DNA from: Ensifer adhaerens | GTDB lineage: Bacteria; Pseudomonadota; Alphaproteobacteria; Rhizobiales; Rhizobiaceae | Reading direction: 5' to 3' | Assembly: GCF_002940685.1 (NCBI RefSeq) | Contig: NZ_PNFP01000004.1 | Coordinates: 62,001 to 126,000 of the forward strand | DNA: 64,000 nucleotides | In this document: positions 1 to 7,904 of the stretch, one piece after another | How the letters are laid out: the number at the start of each line of letters is the position of its first letter | How positions within the stretch are numbered: the stretch's first letter is position 1 | Position numbers and translations under genes: made by a program | Notes under the pieces: model-generated | What the model saw: only the letters and a program-made list of their open reading frames with translations | Database searches by the model: none | What the model was told of the DNA's origin: nothing

Positions 1-10
1 GCAGCGACAT
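1..10 (-). CDS. Possible 5' end of a gene running off the left edge
   Basis: Only the first three codons are inside the window (Met-Ser-Leu, start codon at 8-10). A GGAG sits seven bases upstream of this ATG on the minus strand, which makes it a believable start. In rhizobia the CinA-like gene is, as I recall, followed by a xanthine phosphoribosyltransferase gene (gpt) whose product begins MSLP, which fits. Three residues cannot prove this. A longer alternative start at 83 in another frame is also open to the edge. Confidence 0.25.
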
Positions 11-139
11 GGGTGGGCTCCGGCTTGTCTGAACGAAGGTAAGGCGAAGCGTCCGGCAGATCGGGCAGGCGGGAACGCGTCATCCTGATTTGCCGACATG
101 CAATAACGGCATTGAGGCCCCGAGTGCAAGGGCTTCGCG

Positions 140-895
140 CTATCCCTTTGCCCGCGCCTCGGCGATTGCCTGGATCATCGCCTCGACGTCCGTCTCCGCC
201 GCGGCGAGCGCCTCGGGGTCGCGGGCGCGCACGACGATATCGGTCGAGAAGGTCTTGCCGTCGAACTTCGGGTAGGAGCCGATGCTCGTTTCCGGGTGGT
301 TTTTCTGCACCTCCGTCAGCGGGCTGCCGATATCGCCTTCGCCGAAGGGCGAGCGCACGGTGCGCGAAAGGAGGGGCGAGCCGACCTTGAGTCCTGGCAG
401 CAGCGCATCGAGCATGGCCTGGAAGACCTGCGGCACGCCGGCCATGACATGCACGTTGCCGATGGCGAAACCCGGCGCCGTCGATACCGGGTTCGGAATG
501 TGGCGCGCGCCAAGCGGCATGCGCGCCATGCGCTTGCGCGCGTCGGTAAACTCCATGCCACGGCGCTCGTACATGGCGCCAAGCAGCGCCATTGCCTCCG
601 GCTCATAGATGCACTCGACGCCGAAGGCGCGAGACACGGCATCGGCGGTGATGTCGTCATGCGTCGGGCCGATGCCGCCCGAGGTGAACACGTAATCATA
701 ACGGCTGCGCACCGCATTGATCGCCTCGACGATGGCCGCCTCGTCGTCGGCGACGATACGTACTTCCTTAAGGTCGATGCCGGCCATGGTCATCATGTCG
801 GCGAGATGGCCGATGTTCTTGTCCTTCGTTCGGCCTGACAGAAGTTCGTCGCCGATGGCGACCATGGCGGCGGTGACGATTGTTGTGCTGCTCAT
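140..895 (-). CDS. CinA-type competence/damage-inducible protein, MoCF-binding domain only
   Basis: A 251-residue protein of the MoaB/Mog fold (probable molybdopterin-binding domain). The loop IGDELLSGRTKDKN lies at about residues 14-27 and the second signature, TSGGIGPTHDD, at about 73-83; both are typical of the CinA N-terminal domain. The C-terminal nicotinamide-mononucleotide deamidase domain of full-length CinA is absent, so this is the short form common in alphaproteobacteria. The start at MSSTT is preferred over an ATG four codons upstream because the domain begins immediately after it. Exact substrate unknown; a nucleotide or cofactor pyrophosphatase role is known for relatives. Confidence 0.85.
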   Translation of the reverse strand: MSSTTIVTAAMVAIGDELLSGRTKDKNIGHLADMMTMAGIDLKEVRIVADDEAAIVEAINAVRSRYDYVFTSGGIGPTHDDITADAVSRAFGVECIYEPEAMALLGAMYERRGMEFTDARKRMARMPLGARHIPNPVSTAPGFAIGNVHVMAGVPQVFQAMLDALLPGLKVGSPLLSRTVRSPFGEGDIGSPLTEVQKNHPETSIGSYPKFDGKTFSTDIVVRARDPEALAAAETDVEAMIQAIAEARAKG

Positions 896-1060
896 CGGTA
901 ATTCCATCTATTTAAGTCTATCGTTTAACAGTGATTTGTGATTGTTCGAAAGTTGAGAACAGTCTGTTTCCCGGATAGCTCCTGGCAGGCGGCCGCATTT
1001 TGATAAATCTTCCCGGCGGCGGTGATCAAGTGGGATCGCTTGAATCCAAAGGAGCATTTC

Positions 1061-1660
1061 ATGGCCAAGGTTCTTGTTCTCTATTATTCGGCGTATGGAC
1101 ACATCGAAACTATGGCCTATGCCGTGGCCGAGGGTGCGAAATCGGCTGGCGCCGAAGTGGACGTGAAGCGCGTTCCGGAACTGGTGCCGGACGAAGTCGC
1201 CAAGGCATCGTATTTCAAGCTCGACCAGGCTGCACCCGTCGCCAATGTTGAAGAGCTTGCCCAATACGATGCGATCATCTTCGGCGCCGGCACGCGCTTC
1301 GGCACGGTTGCCTCGCAGATGCGCAACTTCATCGACCAGACCGGCAGCCTGTGGGCCAAGGGTAAGCTCGTCGGCAAGGTCGGCTCGGTCTTCACGTCCT
1401 CTGCGACCCAGCACGGCGGTCAGGAATCCACCATCCTCGGCTTCATCCCGACGCTGATGCATCACGGCATGGTCGTCGTTGGTCTTCCCTATGCCTTCCA
1501 GGGCCAGATGGGCATCGACGAAATCAAGGGCGGCTCGCCCTACGGCGCCTCGACGATCACCGGTGGCGATGGCGCACGCCAGCCGTCAGAGGTTGAACTC
1601 GAAGCCGCGCGCTTCCAGGGCGCGCATGTCGCCACGATCGCGGCCAAGCTTTCGGCCTGA
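1061..1660 (+). CDS. wrbA: NAD(P)H:quinone oxidoreductase, WrbA family
   Basis: A 199-residue flavodoxin-like protein that reduces quinones by two electrons using NAD(P)H and FMN, limiting semiquinone and superoxide formation. The FMN phosphate loop SAYGHIET lies at residues 10-17, and [19 protein letters not shown] is the classic second WrbA signature. Length matches the family. The start at 1061 is fixed by AAAGGAG at 1048-1054; the open frame reaches further upstream but has no comparable site. Cytosolic and tetrameric in relatives. Followed by a hairpin terminator, so it is probably monocistronic. Confidence 0.93.
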   Translation: MAKVLVLYYSAYGHIETMAYAVAEGAKSAGAEVDVKRVPELVPDEVAKASYFKLDQAAPVANVEELAQYDAIIFGAGTRFGTVASQMRNFIDQTGSLWAKGKLVGKVGSVFTSSATQHGGQESTILGFIPTLMHHGMVVVGLPYAFQGQMGIDEIKGGSPYGASTITGGDGARQPSEVELEAARFQGAHVATIAAKLSA

Positions 1661-1694
1661 TCGATCGGCTCACGGCAATTGTTTCAAGAGGTTA

Positions 1695-1725
1695 GGCGGC
1701 GCTGGAAGGGGCCGCCTTTTTCTTT
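1695..1725 (+). terminator. Rho-independent terminator of wrbA
   Basis: GGCGGC at 1695-1700 pairs with GCCGCC at 1711-1716 and is followed directly by a T-rich run (TTTTTCTTTT). It sits 35 bases past the wrbA stop codon. Confidence 0.8.
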
Positions 1726-1893
1726 TGCGGCTAGCCTTTCCGGGTGATTCGCGAATGTGGCAATTCGTACCACACTTGTGCTAATATCCGCCGCGTTCGG
1801 CATTGAGTATGCCTTTGACGAGGAGGAATGCGGGGCTGTGCGGCAACGGCCCGCCGATGACGGGAACGTCTTTCGGATTACTGGGAGGGAAGC

Positions 1894-2136
1894 ATGGCGC
1901 GGATTACTTACACCATCGTTCCTCATGACGGCGGATGGGCCTACAAGGCCGCCGACGCATTTTCGGAACCCTTTCCCAACCGCGAAATGGCGCTTGCCGC
2001 CGCCAAGGCAGCCGCCGCCGAACAACAGGTCGGCGGCGACGACGAAGAGATCAGCTTCCAGGACGAACTGGGCCACTGGCACTTCGAACACACGGATGGC
2101 GGCGATCGGCCCGAAGCAACCGTCGAGGACGGCTGA
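1894..2136 (+). CDS. Small DUF2188-like protein
   Basis: An 80-residue acidic protein. Its first half (ITYTIVPHDGGWAYK, then a helical stretch with the NREMALAAAKAAA pattern) resembles DUF2188, a small fold of unknown function that often has a conserved Gly-Trp and an alanine-rich helix. No signal peptide or membrane segment. GGGAGGGA just upstream of the ATG is a strong ribosome-binding site. Function not known. Confidence 0.7.
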   Translation: MARITYTIVPHDGGWAYKAADAFSEPFPNREMALAAAKAAAAEQQVGGDDEEISFQDELGHWHFEHTDGGDRPEATVEDG

Positions 2137-2217
2137 AAGCGGTCAAGGCGACCAACTCACTGCGAACACATAGCGTTTGGTATTGCGTGTACACCACTTC
2201 TCCATGGAGGGTATTCG

Positions 2218-2436
2218 ATGCACTACAGCGTTCAGATCTTCACCTGGACCCCGCGGCAGGGAGTCCACCAGGTCGGATCGGCAATCGAGGTGGACGCCCC
2301 CAATTCGAAGGCGGCAGCAGTCTCCCTTCTCGGCCTCAGGCTTGAGAACGAGGGATGTGCAACGAAGCTCGCGGTCCGCGTATGGCACGACGATGCCTAC
2401 CAGGCGGAATGCGATTGCTACTACTATAACAATTAG
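2218..2436 (+). CDS. Hypothetical small protein
   Basis: A 72-residue soluble protein beginning MHYSVQIFTWTPRQG and ending in a Tyr/Asn-rich tail (CDCYYYNN) with two cysteines two residues apart. GGAGGG lies six to seven bases before the ATG, which supports translation. I do not recognise a family. It follows the DUF2188-like gene by about 80 bases and could be co-transcribed with it. Confidence 0.6.
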   Translation: MHYSVQIFTWTPRQGVHQVGSAIEVDAPNSKAAAVSLLGLRLENEGCATKLAVRVWHDDAYQAECDCYYYNN

Positions 2437-2519
2437 GCCGTCGCTCTTGGCGCCGTATCGATCGCCGCTCGGCGAGCGGTAGTTCCATGCCAAAAATACG
2501 GGCTTGAAAGGCGTTTGCC

Positions 2520-2604
2520 TGGTGCGGGCGGCGGGGATCGAACCCGCACAGCCAAGGCCGAGGGATTTTAAGTCCCTTGCGTCTACCAGTTTCGCCACGC
2601 CCGC
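2520..2604 (-). tRNA. tRNA-Leu (anticodon TAA)
   Basis: On the minus strand the molecule begins GCGGGCG at 2604 and pairs with CGCCCGC near the 3' end. The anticodon loop CTTAAAA gives TAA, reading UUA. The long variable arm of class II tRNAs is present, and CCA is encoded at 2520-2522. Total 85 nt including CCA. Confidence 0.96.
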
Positions 2605-2675
2605 TTGTGGCCCCTAGATCGAACACTCGCGGGAAACAGTCAAGTGCATCAGTCAGGCGAAAGGTAGATTGGCGC

Positions 2676-2933
2676 CTAGGCGGCCTGTTGTCTCGACTTC
2701 AGAAAATAGAAGATGACGGCGGCGATGAGGGCAGCAATGCCATAGGGGATAAGCGCCGCGACGTAAGGCACGCCAGAGTTGACGGAGTAGATCGCCGGAG
2801 CCACGAACGCCATAACGACCAGGCCTGCCAGCCGAGATGAAAACACGCTGAGAGCGGACATCTTGGGCAGCAACCAGCCGAACAGGACGCCGATCAGCAC
2901 CATGACAATTGTCGCACCGAATATTTGAGCCAT
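2676..2933 (-). CDS. Small integral membrane protein, hypothetical
   Basis: An 85-residue hydrophobic protein with about three predicted membrane spans: residues 5-23, 33-52 and 60-78. It ends in a short basic tail (FLKSRQQAA). There is no recognised family and no informative neighbour; tRNA-Leu lies downstream and a HAD-hydrolase gene upstream. Length and composition fit a real small membrane protein, but the function is unknown. Confidence 0.6.
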   Translation of the reverse strand: MAQIFGATIVMVLIGVLFGWLLPKMSALSVFSSRLAGLVVMAFVAPAIYSVNSGVPYVAALIPYGIAALIAAVIFYFLKSRQQAA

Positions 2934-3099
2934 TGTCTTCCTCCCGCGGCTGGCGAATTCGCGGCATCACGATCGCTCTGATTCGGGTGCGGTGAATAGA
3001 GGGAACAACTGGTGGTGTGCAATTCCATGTCGGCCGCTCACGACCGCCTGCGCTCCCCCTGGCGGATGGCGGGACTACAGAACCAAAATCGCCGCGTCT

Positions 3100-3804
3100 C
3101 TAGAGTGGCAATCGTTCCAGGATCGGCGGCAATCCGCTGAGATCGTCGATCTCGCGGAACCGCGGGTGCCCCTCCGGTTTGTCATGGTGTTCGAACGACC
3201 AGGTCAGCGCATGCGGGACGTAGACGCCCCAGCTGCCGGCATCGAGCGCGGGCACGATATCGGACTTCAGCGAATTGCCGACCATCAGGCTCTTCGCCGC
3301 GCCGTCGCCATGATGGCGGAAGATGCGGTCGTAGGTGGCGACGGTCTTGTCGCTGACGATCTCGACGGCGTCGAAGTAGTCGCCAAGGCCCGAGGCGGCG
3401 AGCTTGCGCTCCTGGTCGAAGAGGTCGCCCTTGGTGATCATGACAAGGCGGAACTGGCCATGAAGCGCCTCAAGGGTTTCCTTGACATGCGGCAGCGGTT
3501 CGACCGGATGCACGAGCATGTCGCGTCCGGCGGCGAGGATCTCGGCAATGACCGAGGAGGGGACCTTGCCGTCGGTAACGTCGACGGCGGTTTCGACCAT
3601 GGAGAGCACGAAGCCCTTGATGCCGAAGCCGTAGAGGCCGAGGTTGCGCTTTTCCGCGGCAAGCAGCCGGTCGGAGAGGTGTTCGGTATCCGTGTGGGCG
3701 CTCAGAAGCTCGGAAAAACGCGCTTCCGTCAGCCGGAAGAACTGCTCGTTCTGCCAGAGTGTATCGTCGGCATCGAAGCCGACGGTCGTTACTGCATGGG
3801 GCAT
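3100..3804 (-). CDS. HAD-family hydrolase
   Basis: A 234-residue haloacid-dehalogenase-like phosphatase. Motif I, GFDADDTLW, lies at residues 9-17 with nucleophile D11 and acid/base D13. Motif II is MITKGD, and motif IV is GNSLKSDIVPALDAG, which supplies the Mg2+ carboxylates. A cap region lies between motifs I and II. The start at MPHAV places motif I at the usual distance from the N terminus; the longer open frame upstream overlaps the neighbouring gene. The stop of that upstream gene is four bases away, so the two are probably one operon. Substrate not predictable from sequence. Confidence 0.85.
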   Translation of the reverse strand: MPHAVTTVGFDADDTLWQNEQFFRLTEARFSELLSAHTDTEHLSDRLLAAEKRNLGLYGFGIKGFVLSMVETAVDVTDGKVPSSVIAEILAAGRDMLVHPVEPLPHVKETLEALHGQFRLVMITKGDLFDQERKLAASGLGDYFDAVEIVSDKTVATYDRIFRHHGDGAAKSLMVGNSLKSDIVPALDAGSWGVYVPHALTWSFEHHDKPEGHPRFREIDDLSGLPPILERLPL

Positions 3805-3808
3805 GGTG

Positions 3809-4399
3809 TTACGGTCCGGCAATCTTGAACGGTTGGTCGACACTGGCGCTTTTGCCGCTGTTGACGTCATTGAAATGGAAGCGCAGCACATAGTCGCCGG
3901 CGGGCGCGCCGGAAACGTCGATGGTCAGCGTCGAATAGATTTCCTGGTTTCTGAGATGGCCGGTGAAGGTGAAATCACCAAACGCCTTCTGACCGGCGAG
4001 AACGTCGCCCTTGGGGTTGAGAATATCGAAGTCCACGGTGAAGTGGCTTTCGAGCTGGCCCTTCGTTGCCGACTCCTTCCAGGTGAGCCCGATCGGCTCG
4101 ATATAGGAGATCAGCGACTCGCCTTCCTTGAAGACCGATCCCTCACGCGGGTCGTACATGGCGTAGCCTGCCGGCGCCTTGGTCACGAACACCGCCTTGG
4201 CGATTGCAAGCGGCAACGTCTGCGAGAAATCGCTCATCGCCTGGCGCAGCAGGTCGTGGGCCTTCGCCGCGTCGCCGGAGGCTGCAAGTTTCTCGGCTTG
4301 GGCGGCCGCTTCGGCAAGCGGGCCTGCCTGTGCGGCGAGACCGGTCGAAAGCGTGGCTGCGGCGGTCAGAAGCGCCAGAAGCCCCATATGTTTCACCAT
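3809..4399 (-). CDS. Exported protein of unknown function
   Basis: A 196-residue protein with a Sec signal peptide (MVKHMGLLALLTAAATLSTGLAAQA) and probable cleavage after AQA. The rest is mostly beta-strand with a C-terminal stretch (PAGDYVLRFHFNDVNSGKSA) that looks immunoglobulin-like, suggesting a periplasmic beta-sandwich. The chosen start has GGGGAA at good spacing. It is immediately upstream of the HAD gene in the same direction. I do not recognise a named family. Confidence 0.7.
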   Translation of the reverse strand: MVKHMGLLALLTAAATLSTGLAAQAGPLAEAAAQAEKLAASGDAAKAHDLLRQAMSDFSQTLPLAIAKAVFVTKAPAGYAMYDPREGSVFKEGESLISYIEPIGLTWKESATKGQLESHFTVDFDILNPKGDVLAGQKAFGDFTFTGHLRNQEIYSTLTIDVSGAPAGDYVLRFHFNDVNSGKSASVDQPFKIAGP

Positions 4400-4480
4400 G
4401 ACGTTCCCCCATCGCCCGTTCCGACCGACTTTCGGCATCTGTTGCACCAAGTCAAGACGATAGGGCCGGCGCGCGAATGG

Positions 4481-5935
4481 TCAATGCTTCCAGAAGACCG
4501 GCGTCAGGATTACCAGCACGGTCAGCACTTCGAGACGACCGAGCAGCATCATCATCGACAGGAGATAGAGTTCGGGATCGCCGAGTGTCGAGAAATTTCC
4601 GGCCGGACCGATGATCGGCCCGAGGCCCGGGCCGACATTGGAGAGGCAGGTGATGACCGCCGAAGTCGCGGTGACCAGATCGTAGCCGAGCGCGCCCATG
4701 GCGAGACTGCCGAGCACCCACAGCAGGATATAGGTGATGAAGAACAGGAAGATGGAGCGTTGCGTGTCCGCATCGACGGTGTTGCCGCCATAGCGAACCG
4801 CATAGATCGCATTGGGGTAGACGAGCTTGTTCAGCCCCGACCGGATCGCGTTGAAGAGCACGATGAAGCGGTAGGCCTTGATGCCGCCGGCGGTCGATCC
4901 GGAACAACCGCCCATGAAGGTGGCGATGAAGGCGGCGATGACGACGAACGGTCCCCAGAGCGTGTAGTCCTGGCTGGCATAGCCGCTGGTCGACAGGATC
5001 GAGGTGATGTTGAAGAAGGAATGCGCCAGAGCCAGGTGGAACTCCACGCCGTTGACAAGCCGGTGATAGACGGCAACGGCGATCGAGAAGGCCGAGAGAT
5101 AGCCGAGGAACACGAGGATTTGCGGGTCGCGCAGCGCGTCGAGCCTGCCACGGGCGACGAGCACGATTAGGATCGAGAAGGGCAGGCTGCAAAGCGCCAT
5201 GAAGAACGTGGCGGTCCACAAAAGCGGTATGCTGCCGAAATAGGCGAAGGAGGCGTCGTGGGTCGAGAAGCCGCCGGTCGCAACCGTCGACATCGCATGA
5301 TTGATCGCATCGAAGCGGTTCATGCCGGTGAGGAAATAGCCGATCGTGCAGAGAAGCGTGATGACGATGTAGATCGCCAGGAAGGCGCGGCTGAAGCTCG
5401 CGAGCCGGGCAAAGGGTTTGTCGCCGGTGTCGGAGGACTCCATCTTGAAGAACGACATGCCGCCGACCCGGAGATACGGGATGATGAACAGGCCGAGCAC
5501 GACGATGCCGATGCCGCCGAGCCAGCACAGCAGCGACCGCCAGACGAGAAGCCCGGGTGGCGCATCGTCGAGACCGACGATCACGGTCGCGCCCGTGGTG
5601 GTGATCGCCGAGACGGATTCGAACAGCGCCTGGGCAAAGTCGAGCTTCATGGACGACAGCCAGAGCGGGATCGCGCCGACCACGGAGAACACGGCCCAGA
5701 GCATGTTGACGAGGACGAAGCCGAATTTTTTTGAAAACGGCGGCGGGCCCATGCGCGTGGCCGCGAAGGTTGCCAGAGAAAGGCCGCCGACCATGAAGGA
5801 TGAGGCGGCAAAAATCTGCCAGTCCGGGTGTCCGTAATAGAGGTCGACCATCGCCGGCACCAGCATGGCGCAGGCAAGGTAGATGCCGAGGATCGCCGAG
5901 ATGTGCACGGCATGCCGGATCAGGGTTGCGTTCAA
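4481..5935 (-). CDS. trkH: Trk-type potassium uptake protein TrkH
   Basis: A 484-residue inner-membrane protein of the Trk/Ktr/HKT superfamily and the K+-translocating subunit of the Trk system. Glycine-containing selectivity-filter segments of the repeated M1-P-M2 units are visible: TTTGATV, STVATGGFS, GCSGSTAGGIK and CLSNVGPGLG. TrkH works with the NAD-binding gate TrkA, which is not encoded in this window. Divergent from ilvA, with about 150 bases between the start codons serving as a shared promoter region. Confidence 0.93.
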   Translation of the reverse strand: MNATLIRHAVHISAILGIYLACAMLVPAMVDLYYGHPDWQIFAASSFMVGGLSLATFAATRMGPPPFSKKFGFVLVNMLWAVFSVVGAIPLWLSSMKLDFAQALFESVSAITTTGATVIVGLDDAPPGLLVWRSLLCWLGGIGIVVLGLFIIPYLRVGGMSFFKMESSDTGDKPFARLASFSRAFLAIYIVITLLCTIGYFLTGMNRFDAINHAMSTVATGGFSTHDASFAYFGSIPLLWTATFFMALCSLPFSILIVLVARGRLDALRDPQILVFLGYLSAFSIAVAVYHRLVNGVEFHLALAHSFFNITSILSTSGYASQDYTLWGPFVVIAAFIATFMGGCSGSTAGGIKAYRFIVLFNAIRSGLNKLVYPNAIYAVRYGGNTVDADTQRSIFLFFITYILLWVLGSLAMGALGYDLVTATSAVITCLSNVGPGLGPIIGPAGNFSTLGDPELYLLSMMMLLGRLEVLTVLVILTPVFWKH

Positions 5936-6088
5936 ACGTTCATTTCCCGGAAAAACAATGTGGCATACCGGCCGGACAGGTGCGGCCCATTTTCAACGTC
6001 GGCCCGATTCGAGTCAAAGCCATGGCTTCGGGCGTTGCGATGTGCAATAGCGACGGCCAGCGACCAACTCAACGGAAGACCGCACGTG

Positions 6089-7336
6089 ATGAAGCAGGAT
6101 GTCGAAACCGCAACCGAAGCCTTGCGGGAGATCTTCCCGCCGACGCCGCTGCAGCTCAACGAGCACTTGAGCGCACGCTACGGCGCCAACATCTACCTGA
6201 AGCGCGAGGATCTTTCGCCGGTTCGCTCCTACAAGATCCGCGGCGCCTTCAACTTCTTCCGCAAGGCGATCGGTGCCGGCGCGTCGGGAAAAACCTTCGT
6301 CTGCGCCTCGGCCGGCAACCATGCCCAGGGATTTGCCTTCGTCTGCCGCCATTTCGGCGTGCCGGGTGTCGTCTTCATGCCGGTGACGACGCCGCAGCAG
6401 AAGATCGACAAGACCAGAATGTTCGGCGGCGAGTTCATCACCATCAAGCTGGTCGGCGATATCTTCGATCAATGCTACAAGGCGGCCCGCGACCACGTGG
6501 ATGCGATTGGCGGCGTGATGGTGCCGCCTTTCGACCACGTCGACATCATCGAGGGGCAGGCAAGCGTCGCGGCGGAAATTGCCTGGCAGCTTCCGGAAGG
6601 CGTGGCTCCTGATCTCGTCGTACTGCCGGTCGGCGGTGGCGGCCTTGCCGCCGGCGTCACCGGCTACCTCAAGGACAAGGTCGCGGCCGATCACTTCATC
6701 TTCTGCGAGCCGTCGGGCGCGCCGAGCCTGCGGGAAAGCCTGGAAACCGGCAGCGTCGTGACCCTCGACCAGGTCGACAACTTCGTCGACGGTGCTGCGG
6801 TTGGACGCATCGGCGACCTCAATTTTGCAGCACTTCGGCGCTTCTCGCCCGACCAGGTCATGTTGCTGTCGGAGAATGCGATCTGCCAGACGATCATCGA
6901 CATGCTGAATGTCGAAGGCGTCGTGCTTGAGCCGGCTGGCGCGCTTTCGATCTCGGCGCTGGAAGCGCTGGGACCTGAGACGCTCGCCGGCAAGACGGTG
7001 GTCGCGGTCGTTTCCGGCGGCAACTTCGATTTCGAGCGCCTGCCCGACGTCAAGGAACGGGCGATGCGCCACGCCGGTCTCAAGAAGTACTTCATCCTGC
7101 GCATGGCGCAGCGGCCGGGCGCCCTTCGCGACTTCCTCAACCTGCTCGGTGACGAGGACGACATCTCGCGCTTCGAATATCTGAAGAAGTCGGCGCGCAA
7201 CTTCGGCTCCATCCTGATCGGCATCGAGACCAAACATGCGGAGAATTTCCCGGTGCTGAAGGCGCGATTCGACGCTGCAGGGCTTCGCTACCAGGACATC
7301 ACCGAGAACGAGATCCTCTCCAATCTGATCATCTGA
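6089..7336 (+). CDS. ilvA: Threonine ammonia-lyase (threonine dehydratase)
   Basis: A 416-residue PLP enzyme that converts threonine to 2-oxobutanoate and ammonia, the first committed step of isoleucine synthesis. The PLP lysine lies in VRSYKIRGAFNF, the substrate loop is ASAGNHAQG, and the PLP phosphate-binding loop is PVGGGGLAAG. The C-terminal 85 residues (KKYFILRMAQRPGALRDFLNLL onward) form one ACT-like regulatory domain, matching short-form IlvA. The open frame extends upstream, but homologous sequence begins at MKQDVE and GGAAG precedes it; translation from 6089 is therefore preferred. Confidence 0.93.
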   Translation: MKQDVETATEALREIFPPTPLQLNEHLSARYGANIYLKREDLSPVRSYKIRGAFNFFRKAIGAGASGKTFVCASAGNHAQGFAFVCRHFGVPGVVFMPVTTPQQKIDKTRMFGGEFITIKLVGDIFDQCYKAARDHVDAIGGVMVPPFDHVDIIEGQASVAAEIAWQLPEGVAPDLVVLPVGGGGLAAGVTGYLKDKVAADHFIFCEPSGAPSLRESLETGSVVTLDQVDNFVDGAAVGRIGDLNFAALRRFSPDQVMLLSENAICQTIIDMLNVEGVVLEPAGALSISALEALGPETLAGKTVVAVVSGGNFDFERLPDVKERAMRHAGLKKYFILRMAQRPGALRDFLNLLGDEDDISRFEYLKKSARNFGSILIGIETKHAENFPVLKARFDAAGLRYQDITENEILSNLII

Positions 7337-7412
7337 TGGATATGAGGACGTCGCGGTCGATTATAGGCACTTAAGCTTTGACAGTGTCGGCCGCGGCGTC
7401 TAAGTCTTGGGC

Positions 7413-7733
7413 ATGGCATCGTTTTTCTCGAAATTGTTCGGCCGTTCCGGCAACTCCGAAGACCAGGCGCAGGCAGCACCGGGAAAATCCGAGGCCTATG
7501 CGGATTGCACCATCCGCGCAACGCCGATGCGCGAGGGCTCGCAGTTTCGTCTGGCGGGTAATATCGAGAAGGTCTCGGCCGAAGGCGGGGCCAAAATCCG
7601 CAGCTTCATCCGCGCCGATCTCTTCACGTCCGAGCAGGACGCAATCGACGCGGCGCTGCGCAAGGGGCGCCAGATCATCGATCAGACCGGCCCGTCGCTG
7701 TTTTCAGACGACGCTCCCTCGCGCCAGGTCTGA
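7413..7733 (+). CDS. HlyU-family protein
   Basis: A 106-residue protein matching the small HlyU/PF10115 type: a short N-terminal helix MASFFSKLFG, then a domain with the pattern CTIRATPMREGSQFRLAGNIEK, an RSFIRADLF segment, and the terminal ALRKGRQIIDQTG helix. The name comes from a haemolysin activator of Vibrio, but most alphaproteobacterial members are uncharacterised. An in-frame TTG two codons upstream is an alternative start. About 75 bases downstream of ilvA in the same direction. Confidence 0.75.
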   Translation: MASFFSKLFGRSGNSEDQAQAAPGKSEAYADCTIRATPMREGSQFRLAGNIEKVSAEGGAKIRSFIRADLFTSEQDAIDAALRKGRQIIDQTGPSLFSDDAPSRQV

Positions 7734-7904
7734 GCTGCCGCCGGATTTCAAACTAATTTAGAATAAACAGATGCTTGTCGGGCGTCTCTGATGTTCTTCA
7801 TCATCGTGCGGCAGATTTTTTGCCGGTGGCGTCGCTCGACTGTGGCGATCTTGGCAGGCGTATGGGCCGCCATAACCGGCAGCCCACACTCGATCGGTTG
7901 CGGC